This document shows, one piece after another, positions 25,594-35,000 of a stretch of DNA of 64,000 nt. The stretch comes from Ramlibacter rhizophilus (lineage in GTDB: Bacteria; Pseudomonadota; Gammaproteobacteria; Burkholderiales; Burkholderiaceae_C): the NCBI RefSeq assembly GCF_004681965.1, contig NZ_SMLL01000001.1:682001-746000 (forward strand), in the 5' to 3' direction. A model generated the notes under the pieces. The model had not been told where the DNA came from. It ran no database searches and saw only the letters and a program-made list of their open reading frames with translations. Every line of letters starts with the position of its first letter. The first letter of the stretch is position 1. The position numbers and the translations under genes were made by a program.

Positions 25594-25613
25594 GGTTGTT
25601 CATCTATACAACC
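25594..25613. promoter_or_regulatory. Dyad operator candidate between ligA and marR
   Basis: GGTTGT (25594-25599) and ACAACC (25608-25613) form a perfect 6-bp inverted repeat with an 8-bp AT-rich spacer. The size and symmetry fit a MarR dimer site. It lies in the only gap between the divergent ligA and marR genes, 19 bp before the marR ATG, so one bound dimer could control both directions. Confidence 0.6.
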
Positions 25614-25632
25614 ATTTACATGAAAGAGATCG

Positions 25633-26148
25633 ATGAGTCTCTCGGACCCGCGCACCGTCGATGACCTGCTGAACCTGCGCCTGAGCTGCCTGCTGAACGT
25701 GAGTGGCGCCATGGTCACGCGACTGTGCGAGGGGCGCTACGGGATCACGCGGCGCGAGTGGCGCCTGGTGGCGCTGCTGGCCGCGCATGGCGAGATGTCA
25801 CCGTCGGAGCTGGCCGCGCGCGCCCAGCTCGAGCGCGCCCGCGTCTCGCGCCTCATCACTGAACTGGTCGCCAAGGGCCTCCTGGCCCGCCACGCCGACG
25901 CCGAGGACAAGCGCCGCGCCACGGTGCGGCTCACCGCCGAGGGCGTCGAGCTGTTCGAGGACCTGTTCCCCCGCTCGGTAGCCTTCAACAACGAGGTGCT
26001 CGCCGCCCTCACGTCCACGGAGCTGGTCGCCTTCGACGCGGCCCTTGCCAAACTCACGCAGCGGGCGACGCAGATCGCCGCCCTGAAACCCGTGCAGGAG
26101 AAAGCTGATCGGCGCCACGGTGGCGCCCGGCGCGTGCGGCGGGGGTGA
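25633..26148 (+). CDS. MarR-family regulator of the lig/pob operon
   Basis: A 171-residue MarR protein. Recognition helix region LAARAQLERARVSRLITELV, wing segment HADAEDKRRATVRLT with the conserved D-x-R-R pattern. An arginine-rich C-terminal tail (RRHGGARRVRRG) is unusual. Divergent from ligA with a dyad between them; by analogy it should repress aromatic catabolism until an aromatic acid binds. Confidence 0.87.
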   Translation: MSLSDPRTVDDLLNLRLSCLLNVSGAMVTRLCEGRYGITRREWRLVALLAAHGEMSPSELAARAQLERARVSRLITELVAKGLLARHADAEDKRRATVRLTAEGVELFEDLFPRSVAFNNEVLAALTSTELVAFDAALAKLTQRATQIAALKPVQEKADRRHGGARRVRRG

Positions 26149-26299
26149 GCTGGCGCGCTCGCGCCGACATGCTCAAGCTCTGAATTTGGCACCCGGCAGG
26201 GGCCCTGTCCTACTAGAGCCACATGGATGATCGCCCACCATGTCGGTCATCGGGAAAGAGCGCGACCAGCGCCGATCCCATCCGCAGGGAGACAAAGGC

Positions 26300-26500
26300 A
26301 TGAACTCCGTCCAGCAGCAAGACACCCCCTTGAAGTCGGCGCACCCGTTCCGCTGTGCCTCGGTGAACGGCTCGCACATCTACACGAGCTGCGGCACCGT
26401 GGTGCTGCGTTCGGCCGGACTCGCGCTGCCGCGCATCTCGCGCATCTTCTACGCCCGGCGCGTGCCCAAGACGCACTGCTGGGTGCAGGCCAGCGCCTGA
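26300..26500 (+). CDS. Small hypothetical protein (66 aa)
   Basis: A possible 66-residue protein starting MNSVQQQDTPLKSAHPFR, with GGGAGA 9-14 nt upstream of the ATG. It has three scattered cysteines and no membrane segment or known motif. It sits in the 457-bp gap between marR (ends 26148) and the GntR gene (starts 26606); the rest of that gap shows a GTCCTAC motif at 26207 and a tandem octamer at 26556, and nothing else I recognise. Confidence 0.4.
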   Translation: MNSVQQQDTPLKSAHPFRCASVNGSHIYTSCGTVVLRSAGLALPRISRIFYARRVPKTHCWVQASA

Positions 26501-26555
26501 ACGCCCATCCGCGCTTCGGCCTGTCCGCCCGCGGGAGGCCAACCCGCCGATCAAC

Positions 26556-26571
26556 AGCTCTATAGCTCTAT
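26556..26571. repeat. Tandem AGCTCTAT octamer upstream of a GntR gene
   Basis: AGCTCTAT occurs twice head to tail (26556-26563 and 26564-26571), 35 bp before the GntR ATG. The string TATAGCTCTAT is unusually AT-rich for the genome and could be part of the promoter or the operator of the GntR-DUF3604-Bug operon. Confidence 0.45.
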
Positions 26572-26605
26572 TGCTTCACTGATGGCTCGTGGCTAGACTG
26601 GCGCG

Positions 26606-27391
26606 ATGCCGGTTGCCGCTTCGCCGATCCTCGCCCGCTTCCAGGCCACGCCCGCCGGGCTGCCCAAGCATGCGCGGCTGCGGCAGGCCATCATCGGCGC
26701 GGTGGAGTCCGGCGAGCTGCCGGTCGGCAGCAAGGTCACCGGCGAGCGCCAGCTGAGCGAAGCCCTGGGCCTGAGCCTGGGCACCACCCAGAAAGCCCTG
26801 GGCCGGCTGATGGACGAAGGGTTCCTGGAGCGCCGCCACGGCCATGGCACCTTCGTGGGCAGCGCGCGCCAGGCGATCGCCGGTTCCTGGCACTTCCGCT
26901 TCTGCGCGCCCGAGGGCGGCCCCGAGCTGCCGGTCTTCGCCACCATCGTCGAGCGCCGCATCGAGACGGCCGACGGCCCCTGGTCCGAGGTGCTCGGCCC
27001 CGACCCCAGGGGCTACGTGCTGGTCCGCCGGCGCCTGGACATCGGCGGGAAGTTCCATTGCGCCAGCCGCATGTACCTGCCCGCGAGCCGGTTCGCCCGG
27101 CTGGTGCGCATGGCCGAGAAGCGGCTGGCCGACACCAACCTCAAGCTCGTGCTGGCCGAGGAGTTCTCCGCGCCCACGCTGCATTCCGAGGGCCTGGCCT
27201 TCGTGCGCACGCCCACGCCAGAGGACGCGCGGCTCATGGGCCTGTGGCCCGAGTCCGCCGGCCCCGGGCTGCAGCTGCACATCACCGGCCGCAGCCTCGG
27301 CCGCATCCCCATCAGCTTCCAGGTGGTGAGCGTGCCGCCCACGCCCTATGCCCTGAAGCTCGATTTCAATCCGCCACCTCCGGTGTCCTGA
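26606..27391 (+). CDS. GntR-family regulator of the DUF3604 operon
   Basis: A 261-residue regulator: winged helix (LRQAIIGAVESGELPVGSKV, then QLSEALGLSLGTTQKALGRL) followed by a UTRA-like effector domain. The motif GTTQKAL differs from the usual S/T-R-x-T-V-R recognition helix, so its operator may be non-standard. Four bases separate its stop (27391) from the start of the DUF3604 gene (27396), indicating one transcript with that gene and the Bug receptor. Confidence 0.85.
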   Translation: MPVAASPILARFQATPAGLPKHARLRQAIIGAVESGELPVGSKVTGERQLSEALGLSLGTTQKALGRLMDEGFLERRHGHGTFVGSARQAIAGSWHFRFCAPEGGPELPVFATIVERRIETADGPWSEVLGPDPRGYVLVRRRLDIGGKFHCASRMYLPASRFARLVRMAEKRLADTNLKLVLAEEFSAPTLHSEGLAFVRTPTPEDARLMGLWPESAGPGLQLHITGRSLGRIPISFQVVSVPPTPYALKLDFNPPPPVS

Positions 27392-27395
27392 CCGC

Positions 27396-29651
27396 ATGCG
27401 CAACAACGCCTTCCACTCCACCTACCTGGCCGACCGCGCCGGCCACGCGAGCATCACGCCCGCCACGCCGGTCGAGGCCGGCGCCTTCGCCTCCTGGACC
27501 CTGACCTACACCGCGGGCTACTTCGGCATCGACGACACCGGCAGCCTCAAGATCGTCCACCGCTTCGCCAGCGACATGGGCAAGCCGCAGTTCACCGACC
27601 CGAAGGGCTGGAACTACGTGAGCGCCGAGGCCAGCAACGGCGCGGTGCTGGAGCTGCGCTACGACCAGAAGGGCAATGTCCGGCCCTGGGACAAGACGAT
27701 CTCCATCCGCGTGCAGCGCGGCTTCCTGCGCGAGGGCGACACCATCACCGTGCGCCTGGGCGACACGCGCGGCGGCTCGCCCGGCATGCGGGTGCAGACC
27801 TTCAGCGAGCCCACCTTCGAGTTCCGCGTGCTGGTGGATGCATTCGCCACCTACAACTTCGTCGAGCTGCCCGAGCAGCCCACGGTGCCCGTGGTCGCCG
27901 GCCCCCCCGTCCTGTTCAAGGCCATCCTGCCCACGCAGCGGCGCGTGGGCCAGGCCTTCGCGCTCGGTTTCAAGGGCGAGGACCGCTGGGGCAACCCCAG
28001 CCACCGCGTGAGCGGCCGCTTCACGCTGGAACCGTCCGTTCCCGTGGAGAACCTGCCGCCGCACGTCGATGTGGTGGAAGGCGCGCTGGCCACCCGCATC
28101 GACTCGCTGCGCGTGGCCGAGCCGGGCGAGCTGGTGGTCACCGTGCGCGACGCGCAGGGGCAGCTGGTGTGCACCAGCAACCCGCTGCGCATCGCCACCC
28201 ACGTGGAGCTGCTGCCTTTCTGGGCCGACCTGCACGGCCAGTCCGAGGAGACCATCGGCACCAACTCGGCCCGCGAGCTGATCGAGTTCGCGCGCGACAC
28301 CGCCTTCCTGGACGCCATGAGCCACCAGGGCAACGACTTCCAGATCACCACCCCCTTCTGGGAGCAGCTGAACGCCCTCACGCGCGAGTACAACCGCGAC
28401 GGCAGCTTCATCATCTTCCCGGGCTACGAATGGTCCGGCAACACCGGCCTGGGCGGCGACCGCAACGTGATGTTCAAGCACGAGGGCCGCACCATCCACC
28501 GCTCGCACCACGCGCTGGTGGAGGACCTGTCCGATGTGGCGACCGACGCGAACAGCGCCGCGGACCTGTTCCGCGCGCTGGAGGGTGAGGACTGCGTGGT
28601 CTTCGCCCACATCGGCGGCCGCTACGCCGACATCCGCCAGGCGCACGACGCGCGCATCGAGCGGTCGATCGAGATCCACTCCGACTGGGGCACCTTCGAG
28701 TGGTTGCTGGAGGACGCCTTCGACCAGGGCTTTCGCGTCGGCATCCTGGCCAACTCCGACGGCCACAAGGGCCGCCACGGCGCGAGCCACCCGGGCGCTT
28801 CGCTCTTCGGCGCCTATGGCGGCCTGTCGTGCCTGCTGGCGCGCGAGCTCACCCGCGACGCGCTCTTCGAGGCGCTGCGCCGCCGCCACCACTACGCCAC
28901 CACCGGCTGCCGCGCGCACCTGGACCTGCGGCTGCGCTTCGATACCCCGGCATCGCTGTACAGCGACGACCCGGCCCTGGGCGGGAAAGTGGCCGGCCAG
29001 GTGAGCGAAGCCCGCATGGGCGACATCCTGCGCTGCGCGGACGAGGCGGTGACGCTGGAGGTGGACCTCTCGGCGGGTGCGCCCATCGAGCGCATCGAGA
29101 TCCGCAACCGCATGCAGGTGCTGGAGACCTGGCGACCTTTCGACGAGGCCGCGCTCGGGCGGCGCATCCGCATCGTCTGGGAAGGCTCGGAGTACCGGGG
29201 GCGCGGTCGCCAGAGCGTCTGGGACGGCAGCGCCACGCTGGAGGACAACCGCATCGAGCGCGCCACGCCCATCAACCTCTGGAACATCGACAAGCCGCTG
29301 CGCCAGACCGCGCCCGGGCGGCTCGAGTGGGCCGCGCTCACCACCGGCGGCTTCGGCGGCGCCGACCTGCTGCTGGCCGACGCGCAGGCCGGCACCCTGG
29401 TGCTGGACACGGCGCTGGTGAAGGCGCAGATCCCGCTCGCCCACATCGGCGCCGACGACCTGGTGCTGGAGACCGGCGGCGGCATCCAGCGGCGCATGCG
29501 CGTGTTCCGCCTGCCCGAGGACAACACCACGCGCACGGCAAGCATTCGCCGGCGCATCCCGCGCAGCGCCGCGGAGGACGCGCTCTATGTCTGCGTCACG
29601 CTGGAGGACGGCCACCGCCTCTGGTCCAGCCCCATCTACCTGCTGCGCTGA
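27396..29651 (+). CDS. DUF3604-family protein with PHP-like domain
   Basis: A 751-residue protein without signal peptide or membrane helix. The N-terminal 280 residues look beta-rich (Ig-like). The middle part starts FWADLHGQSEE and includes AMSHQGND, FPGYEWSG and FAHIGG, with later LANSDGHKG. These histidine/aspartate clusters fit the PHP-like metal site that defines DUF3604. The family is uncharacterised; a metal-dependent hydrolase is the reasonable inference. Neighbours (GntR upstream, Bug receptor 52 bp downstream) suggest it acts on an imported organic compound. Confidence 0.82.
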   Translation: MRNNAFHSTYLADRAGHASITPATPVEAGAFASWTLTYTAGYFGIDDTGSLKIVHRFASDMGKPQFTDPKGWNYVSAEASNGAVLELRYDQKGNVRPWDKTISIRVQRGFLREGDTITVRLGDTRGGSPGMRVQTFSEPTFEFRVLVDAFATYNFVELPEQPTVPVVAGPPVLFKAILPTQRRVGQAFALGFKGEDRWGNPSHRVSGRFTLEPSVPVENLPPHVDVVEGALATRIDSLRVAEPGELVVTVRDAQGQLVCTSNPLRIATHVELLPFWADLHGQSEETIGTNSARELIEFARDTAFLDAMSHQGNDFQITTPFWEQLNALTREYNRDGSFIIFPGYEWSGNTGLGGDRNVMFKHEGRTIHRSHHALVEDLSDVATDANSAADLFRALEGEDCVVFAHIGGRYADIRQAHDARIERSIEIHSDWGTFEWLLEDAFDQGFRVGILANSDGHKGRHGASHPGASLFGAYGGLSCLLARELTRDALFEALRRRHHYATTGCRAHLDLRLRFDTPASLYSDDPALGGKVAGQVSEARMGDILRCADEAVTLEVDLSAGAPIERIEIRNRMQVLETWRPFDEAALGRRIRIVWEGSEYRGRGRQSVWDGSATLEDNRIERATPINLWNIDKPLRQTAPGRLEWAALTTGGFGGADLLLADAQAGTLVLDTALVKAQIPLAHIGADDLVLETGGGIQRRMRVFRLPEDNTTRTASIRRRIPRSAAEDALYVCVTLEDGHRLWSSPIYLLR

Positions 29652-29703
29652 GGCGCGGCCGGGTTCCGAGTTCCCTGTCCCTCGTCGTCCTGAAGGAGCT
29701 TTC

Positions 29704-30684
29704 ATGAGAATCCGTCGCCTGCGCTTCCTCGCCCTTTCGCTGGGGCTCGCCGCCGTCCCCTGGCTCGCCCAGGCCCAGGCGCCCGCCTTTCCGAACAAGC
29801 CGATCCGCCTGATCGTGCCCCTGGCAGCCGGCAGCACCGCCGACATCCTCTCGCGCACCATCGGCAACGAGCTGGCCCAGGCCACCGGGCAGACGGTGGT
29901 GGTGGACAACAAGCCGGGCGCCGGCGGCACCATCGCCATGGCCGAGCTTGCGCGCAGCGCGCCCGACGGCCACACCATCGCCTTCGCCTCCCAGGGCACG
30001 CTGGTCTTCAACCAGGCCCTGTACTCCAAGCCGGGCTACGACTCGCTGAAGGACTTCGCGCCCATCGTGCTGGTGGGGGGCGTCTCCAACGTGATGATCG
30101 TGCCGCCCGGCAGCCCGGCCAAGTCCGTGGGCGACGTGATCGCCGCCGCCAAGGCCAAGCCGGGCATGACCTTCTCCTCGGGCGGCAGCGGCACCAGCCA
30201 CCACCTCTCGGGCGTGCTCTTCGGCCAGATGACCGGCACGCAGCTCACGCACGTGCCCTACAAGGGCGCACCGCAGGGCATCCTGGCGGTGATGAGCGGC
30301 GAGGTGGACATGGGCTTCTTCAACACGCCCACCGTGCTCACGCAGATCCGCGAGAACAAGCTGCGCGGCCTGGCCGTGACCAGCCTGGGCAAGTCCGCGC
30401 TGCTGCCGGACCTGCCCACCCTGGACGCGAGCGGCGTGAAGGCCTATGAGGTCAACACCTGGTTCGGCTTCGTCGCGCCCGCGGGAACCCCGCTGGCGGT
30501 GGTCGACTCCCTGCACGCGCGCATCGGCAAGATCCTGGCGATGCCGGCGGTCAAGGAGAAGCTCGCGGCGCAGGGCTTCGAGATCGCCCCCCTGGGCCCG
30601 CCGGGCTCGTTCACGCAATTGATCCGCGACGACCTCGCGAAGTGGCCTTCCATCATCAAGGCGGCCGGAGCGAAGGTGGATTGA
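29704..30684 (+). CDS. Bug-type solute receptor of the DUF3604 operon
   Basis: A 326-residue periplasmic receptor. GAAGGAG precedes the ATG; the signal peptide ends near PWLAQA. Mature signatures are FPNKPIRLIVPLAAGSTAD, NKPGAGGTIA and LTHVPYKGAPQG. It lies 52 bp after the DUF3604 gene and overlaps the start of the FAD oxidoreductase gene by 4 bp, so the three probably act in one uptake/catabolic route. Ligand unknown. Confidence 0.9.
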   Translation: MRIRRLRFLALSLGLAAVPWLAQAQAPAFPNKPIRLIVPLAAGSTADILSRTIGNELAQATGQTVVVDNKPGAGGTIAMAELARSAPDGHTIAFASQGTLVFNQALYSKPGYDSLKDFAPIVLVGGVSNVMIVPPGSPAKSVGDVIAAAKAKPGMTFSSGGSGTSHHLSGVLFGQMTGTQLTHVPYKGAPQGILAVMSGEVDMGFFNTPTVLTQIRENKLRGLAVTSLGKSALLPDLPTLDASGVKAYEVNTWFGFVAPAGTPLAVVDSLHARIGKILAMPAVKEKLAAQGFEIAPLGPPGSFTQLIRDDLAKWPSIIKAAGAKVD

Positions 30685-31814
30685 GCGGCGGGAACGCACC
30701 AGGGTCTGCGGCGCGCAAGCGCCTGGTGCTGGCCGGTGCCGGGCACGCGCATGCCCTCGTGCTTCGCTCGCTCGCACGGGCGCCGCTGCCGCAGGTCGAG
30801 CTCGTCGTGGTCGCGCCGCAGCCGCTCGCACCGTATTCAGGCATGGTGCCCGGCTGGCTGGACGGCCGCTACGCGTACGAAGACATCGTGATCGACTTCG
30901 CGGCCCTGTGCCGGGCGGCCGGCGCGCGCTTCGTGCCGGCCTCGCTGCACGCCCTGGACACCGAAGCCCGCGTGCTCACGCTCGACACCGGGGAACGGCT
31001 GTCCGCCGACCTGCTGTCGCTCAACGTCGGCTCCACGCTTCGGGCACCGCGGCTGGACGCTGCGGAAGTCCTCGCCCTGCGTCCCTTGCCGGCCCTGCGC
31101 AGGGCCTATGAAGCCTTGACCACGCGCTGGGCGCGCGAACCCGCAAGCGCGCCCGCGCTCGTCGCGGCCGTGGGCGGCGGGGCCGCCGGCGCGGAATGCC
31201 TGCTGGCCGTGCTGGCGCGCCTGCGCCGGCTCCATCCGGACCGCCCGGTGCGCGGCTTGCTGCTCACGCGCGGCGACCGGCTGGTGCCGGACCTGTCCGC
31301 AGCGGCGCGCCGTGCCCTGGAGCGCGCGCTGGCCCGCGCCGACGTGGACGTGAAGCTGCAAACCGACGGCTCGGCGGCAACGCTGCAGTCGGCTGGCCTG
31401 GTGCTCTGGGCCACCGGCGCGCAGGCGCACGCGTGGCAGCTCGATCCGGCCCGGCGCGGTGCGCTGGCCGTGGACGAGGAGGGCTTCGTGCGCATCGATG
31501 CCCGGCTGCGCTCGGCCTCGCATCCCTGGGTGTTCGCGGCCGGCGACTGTGCCCGCTGGTCCGAGCCGCTGCCCAAATCCGGGGTGGTCGCGGTGCGCAT
31601 GGGCCCCGTGCTCGCGCAGAACCTGCGCTCGGGGCTCGGGCAGGGTGCGTGGCGCAGCTACGTTCCCCAGCGCGCGCACCTGAGCCTGCTGTCAACGGCC
31701 GATGGACGGGCGATCGCGTCGCGCGGGCGCCTTGGTGGCGCCGGGCGCTGGGCCTGGCACTGGAAGCACCGCATCGACCAGTCCTTCGTCGCCGGGTTCC
31801 GGTCAAGCTCATGA
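30681..31814 (+). CDS. FAD/NAD-linked oxidoreductase of the N-terminal-to-SelD type
   Basis: A 377-residue protein from TTG 30681, chosen because it overlaps the Bug stop as TTGA and AAGGTGGA lies upstream; an in-frame GTG at 30642 would add 13 residues. It has a FAD-binding start LVLAGAGHAHALVLRSL, SGMVPGWLDGRY, a second nucleotide fold (AVGGGAAGAECLLAV) and the C-terminal FAD motif VFAAGDCARW. The HAHA and SGM-PG pattern fits the oxidoreductases often fused to selenophosphate synthase (TIGR03169 type). No SelD gene is here. Substrate unknown. Confidence 0.8.
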   Translation: MSGGNAPGSAARKRLVLAGAGHAHALVLRSLARAPLPQVELVVVAPQPLAPYSGMVPGWLDGRYAYEDIVIDFAALCRAAGARFVPASLHALDTEARVLTLDTGERLSADLLSLNVGSTLRAPRLDAAEVLALRPLPALRRAYEALTTRWAREPASAPALVAAVGGGAAGAECLLAVLARLRRLHPDRPVRGLLLTRGDRLVPDLSAAARRALERALARADVDVKLQTDGSAATLQSAGLVLWATGAQAHAWQLDPARRGALAVDEEGFVRIDARLRSASHPWVFAAGDCARWSEPLPKSGVVAVRMGPVLAQNLRSGLGQGAWRSYVPQRAHLSLLSTADGRAIASRGRLGGAGRWAWHWKHRIDQSFVAGFRSSS

Positions 31815-32018
31815 TTTCCCCTGAAGCGGCCTCTTCGTAGCCGAGCGTTACGCGGCGCGTTCCTACCGTTCAGCCGCGGGCCCGGCAGCAAAGCCAAGTC
31901 TCTGCAGCACCCCGCACGCAAAGTTGCGGACGTTGCGATTGCTCGCGCTTGCGCGATTCGCCGCTCGCAACATGAAGGCGCAGAGCCACCTCGGCGACTG
32001 CAAGGGGAGGAACACACG

Positions 32019-35000
32019 ATGGACCCGGCTACCGCGGCATCGGCGCCTGCGCTTTCGCAACTGCGTGCCTTCACCCAGGTCCTGTCCGACGCGACAGGCC
32101 ATCCCTTCGCCCAGCACGAGGACCTGCACGCCTGGTCGGTCGCCCACTGGCGTGAGTTCTGGCGCCACTTCGCGCAGCAGCACGCGTTGCCGCTGGGCAT
32201 CGCGGGGTCCCTGGACCCGGTGTGCGTCGGGGACGACATCGAGCAGGCGCGCTTTTTCCCGCAGCTGCGGCTCAACTACGCGCGGGCGCTGCTCGGCCCC
32301 GCCGCCGCGCCCGACGCGGCGCCGGCACTGCGGGCCTGCCATGCCGATGGCAGCGTGGAGTCCTGGAGCCGTGGCGAGTTGCACGAGCAGGTCGCCCGCC
32401 TGGCGGCCGCACTGTCGGCGCGTGGCCTGGGCGAGGGCGACCGGGTGGTGGCGCTGATGCGCAACGACGGGGGCGCCGTCATCGCCGCGCTTGCCGTCAC
32501 CGCGCTGGGCGCCACGCTCTCCTGCGCGTCGCCGGACATGGGCGTGGACGCGGTGCTCGACCGGTTCGGCCCGCTCGCCCCACGCCTGTTCATCGCCCAC
32601 ACCGCCAGCCGCCCCTTCGACAGCGGCCCGCCGCTGGCGGAGAAGGTGGACGCGGTGGCGCGGCGCCTTCCCAGCCTGGCGTTCCTGCTGCAACTGGACG
32701 AGGGACCGGCGGCCTGCACCGGCGCGTGGCAGAACCTGCTGCTGGCCGACGCACTGGCCAAGCCGGTGGAGGACGGGCAGGCGGCCTGGCCGGATTTCCC
32801 CTTCGAGCAGCCGCTGTTCATCATGTTTTCATCGGGCACCACCGGCCGGCCCAAGTGCATCGTGCACGGCGCCGGCGGCAGCCTGCTGGAGCACCTGAAG
32901 GAGCACCGGCTGCACACCGATCTGCGGCCGGGCGACCGCCTGTACTTCCACACCAGCTGCGGCTGGATGATGTGGAACTGGCAGCTCTCGGCCCTGGCCT
33001 CGGGCGTGGAGATCGTCACCTACGACGGCCCCATCTCCAGCGTGGAGCGACTGTGGGAACTGGTCGCGCAGGAACGCGTGACGGTCTTCGGCACCAGCCC
33101 TGCGTACCTGCGCATGTCCGAGCAGGCGGGCCTGGTGCCCCGGGACCGCTTCGAGCTGGGGGCGCTGCGCCTGCTCATGTCCACCGGCGCGGTGCTCCAT
33201 GCCAGCCAGTTCCGCTGGGTGCGCGACAGCGTGGGGCCGGTGCCGGTGCACTCCATCTCCGGCGGCACCGACATCATCGGCTGCTTCGTGCTCGGCCATC
33301 CCGAGCTGCCGGTGGCCGATGGCGAATCGCCCTGTCGCAGCCTGGCCATGGACGTGCAGGCCTGGAAGGCGGGCAGGGCGACCGAGGGGGTGGGCGAGCT
33401 GGTCTGCGCGACGCCCTTTCCCTCGCGGCCGCTCGGCTTCTTCGGCGACGTGGACGGCGCGCGATTCCACCAGGCCTACTTCGCGCGCCACCCCGGCGTG
33501 TGGACGCACGGCGACCTGGTCGAGATCACGCCGAGCGGCGGCGCGCGCATGCACGGGCGCTGCGACGGTGTGCTCAACGTGCGCGGCATCAAGTTTGCGC
33601 CGCAGGAAGTCATCGGCCTGCTGCAGGACATCGGCGGCGTGCGCGAGGCCATGCTGGTGGAGCGGGCGGCCGGGGAGGGCGAGACGCAGCTGCTCGCGCT
33701 GCTGGTGCTCGCGCCCGGCGAGGCGCTGGAAGCCGCGCGCATCGCACGGCTGCGCCGGGAAATCGCCACCCGCCTGTCTCCCGCGCACGTGCCAGACCGC
33801 TTCGTGGCGGTGCCGGAACTGCCGGTGACCCACAGCGGCAAGCCCTCGGAGGCCGCGGCGCGGGCAGCGGTCCAGGGTGAGGTGGCGGGCAATGCAGGGG
33901 CGCTGCGCAATCCACAGTGCCTGGCGACGATCCGCGAGGCCTGCGAGCGCGCGTTGGTGCACACCGCCGCGGACGGCGGCGACCTCGCGCTGCGGCTGCG
34001 TGCGCTCTGGTCCGAGCTGCTCGGGGTGCCGGAGATCGGACTTGACGACCACTTCTTCGAGCTCGGCGGCAACTCGCTGCTGGCGGCCCGCGTGCTCGCG
34101 CGCGTGCGGGAATGGACCGGCAGCAGCCTCACGCTCGGCGCGCTGGTGCAGGCGCCGACGATCGGCGAATTGATCGCGCTGCTGGCCGAAGGCGCCCAGG
34201 TGCGCACCCAGGCTTCGTCGCTTGCCGTGTGCATGCGCGAGGGCCAGGGGGCGCCCCTGTTCCTCGTGCACGGCATGAGCGGGACGGCCATGGAATGCTG
34301 GGCGCTGCTGCGCGCCCTGAGGACGCCGCGTCCCGTCTGGGGACTGCAGGCGCGGGGCATCGACGGCGAGGAGGAGCCCCAGTCGCGCGTCGGGGAGATG
34401 GCGGCGCTCTACATCCGGCAGATGCGCCGCATCCAGGCCCAGGGACCGTATGCGGTCTGCGGCTTCTCCTTCGGCGGCGTGGTGGCGCTGGAGATCGCGC
34501 GCCAGCTGCGCGCCGCCGGCGAGACGCTGTCGCTGGTGTGCCTGCTGGACCCGCACGTCCGCCAGGACCTCGGCCCGGCCGCGCGCCTGCGCCAGCGCGC
34601 GGTGCACGTGACGCGCCGGCTGCTGCAGCTGCCCCCGCGCGAAACCGCGCGGCGACTGGGCCGGGCGGCGCAGCGCCTCGTCGAGCAGGTTCAGGAGCGG
34701 GCCGGCTGGCGACCGCCGCGGCGCGCCAGCGAGGGCATCGACATGCCGCCCGCGCAGGCCCGCGTGTACGACCACATGTCGGCGGCGCTGGCGGCCTACC
34801 GGCCGGAGGCTTACGAGGGCAGTCCGGTGCTGTTCGTCCACGCGCGCGTGCCGCTGGAAGGCTATTTCGATCCCATGCCGGTGTGGCGCCACGTGCTGCG
34901 GGGCGGCCTGCGCGTCGTGGTGATCCCGGGCGAGCACATGCAGCTGGTGCGGGCACAGGCCGATCGCGTCGCGGCCGTGATCGACGAGGCCCTGGCGCCG

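Noticed and set aside
32829..34937. 702-codon minus-strand frame under the A-T-TE gene
   Set aside because: Low-complexity His/Arg/Ala/Gly translation with no domain; the sense strand has clear catalytic motifs throughout.
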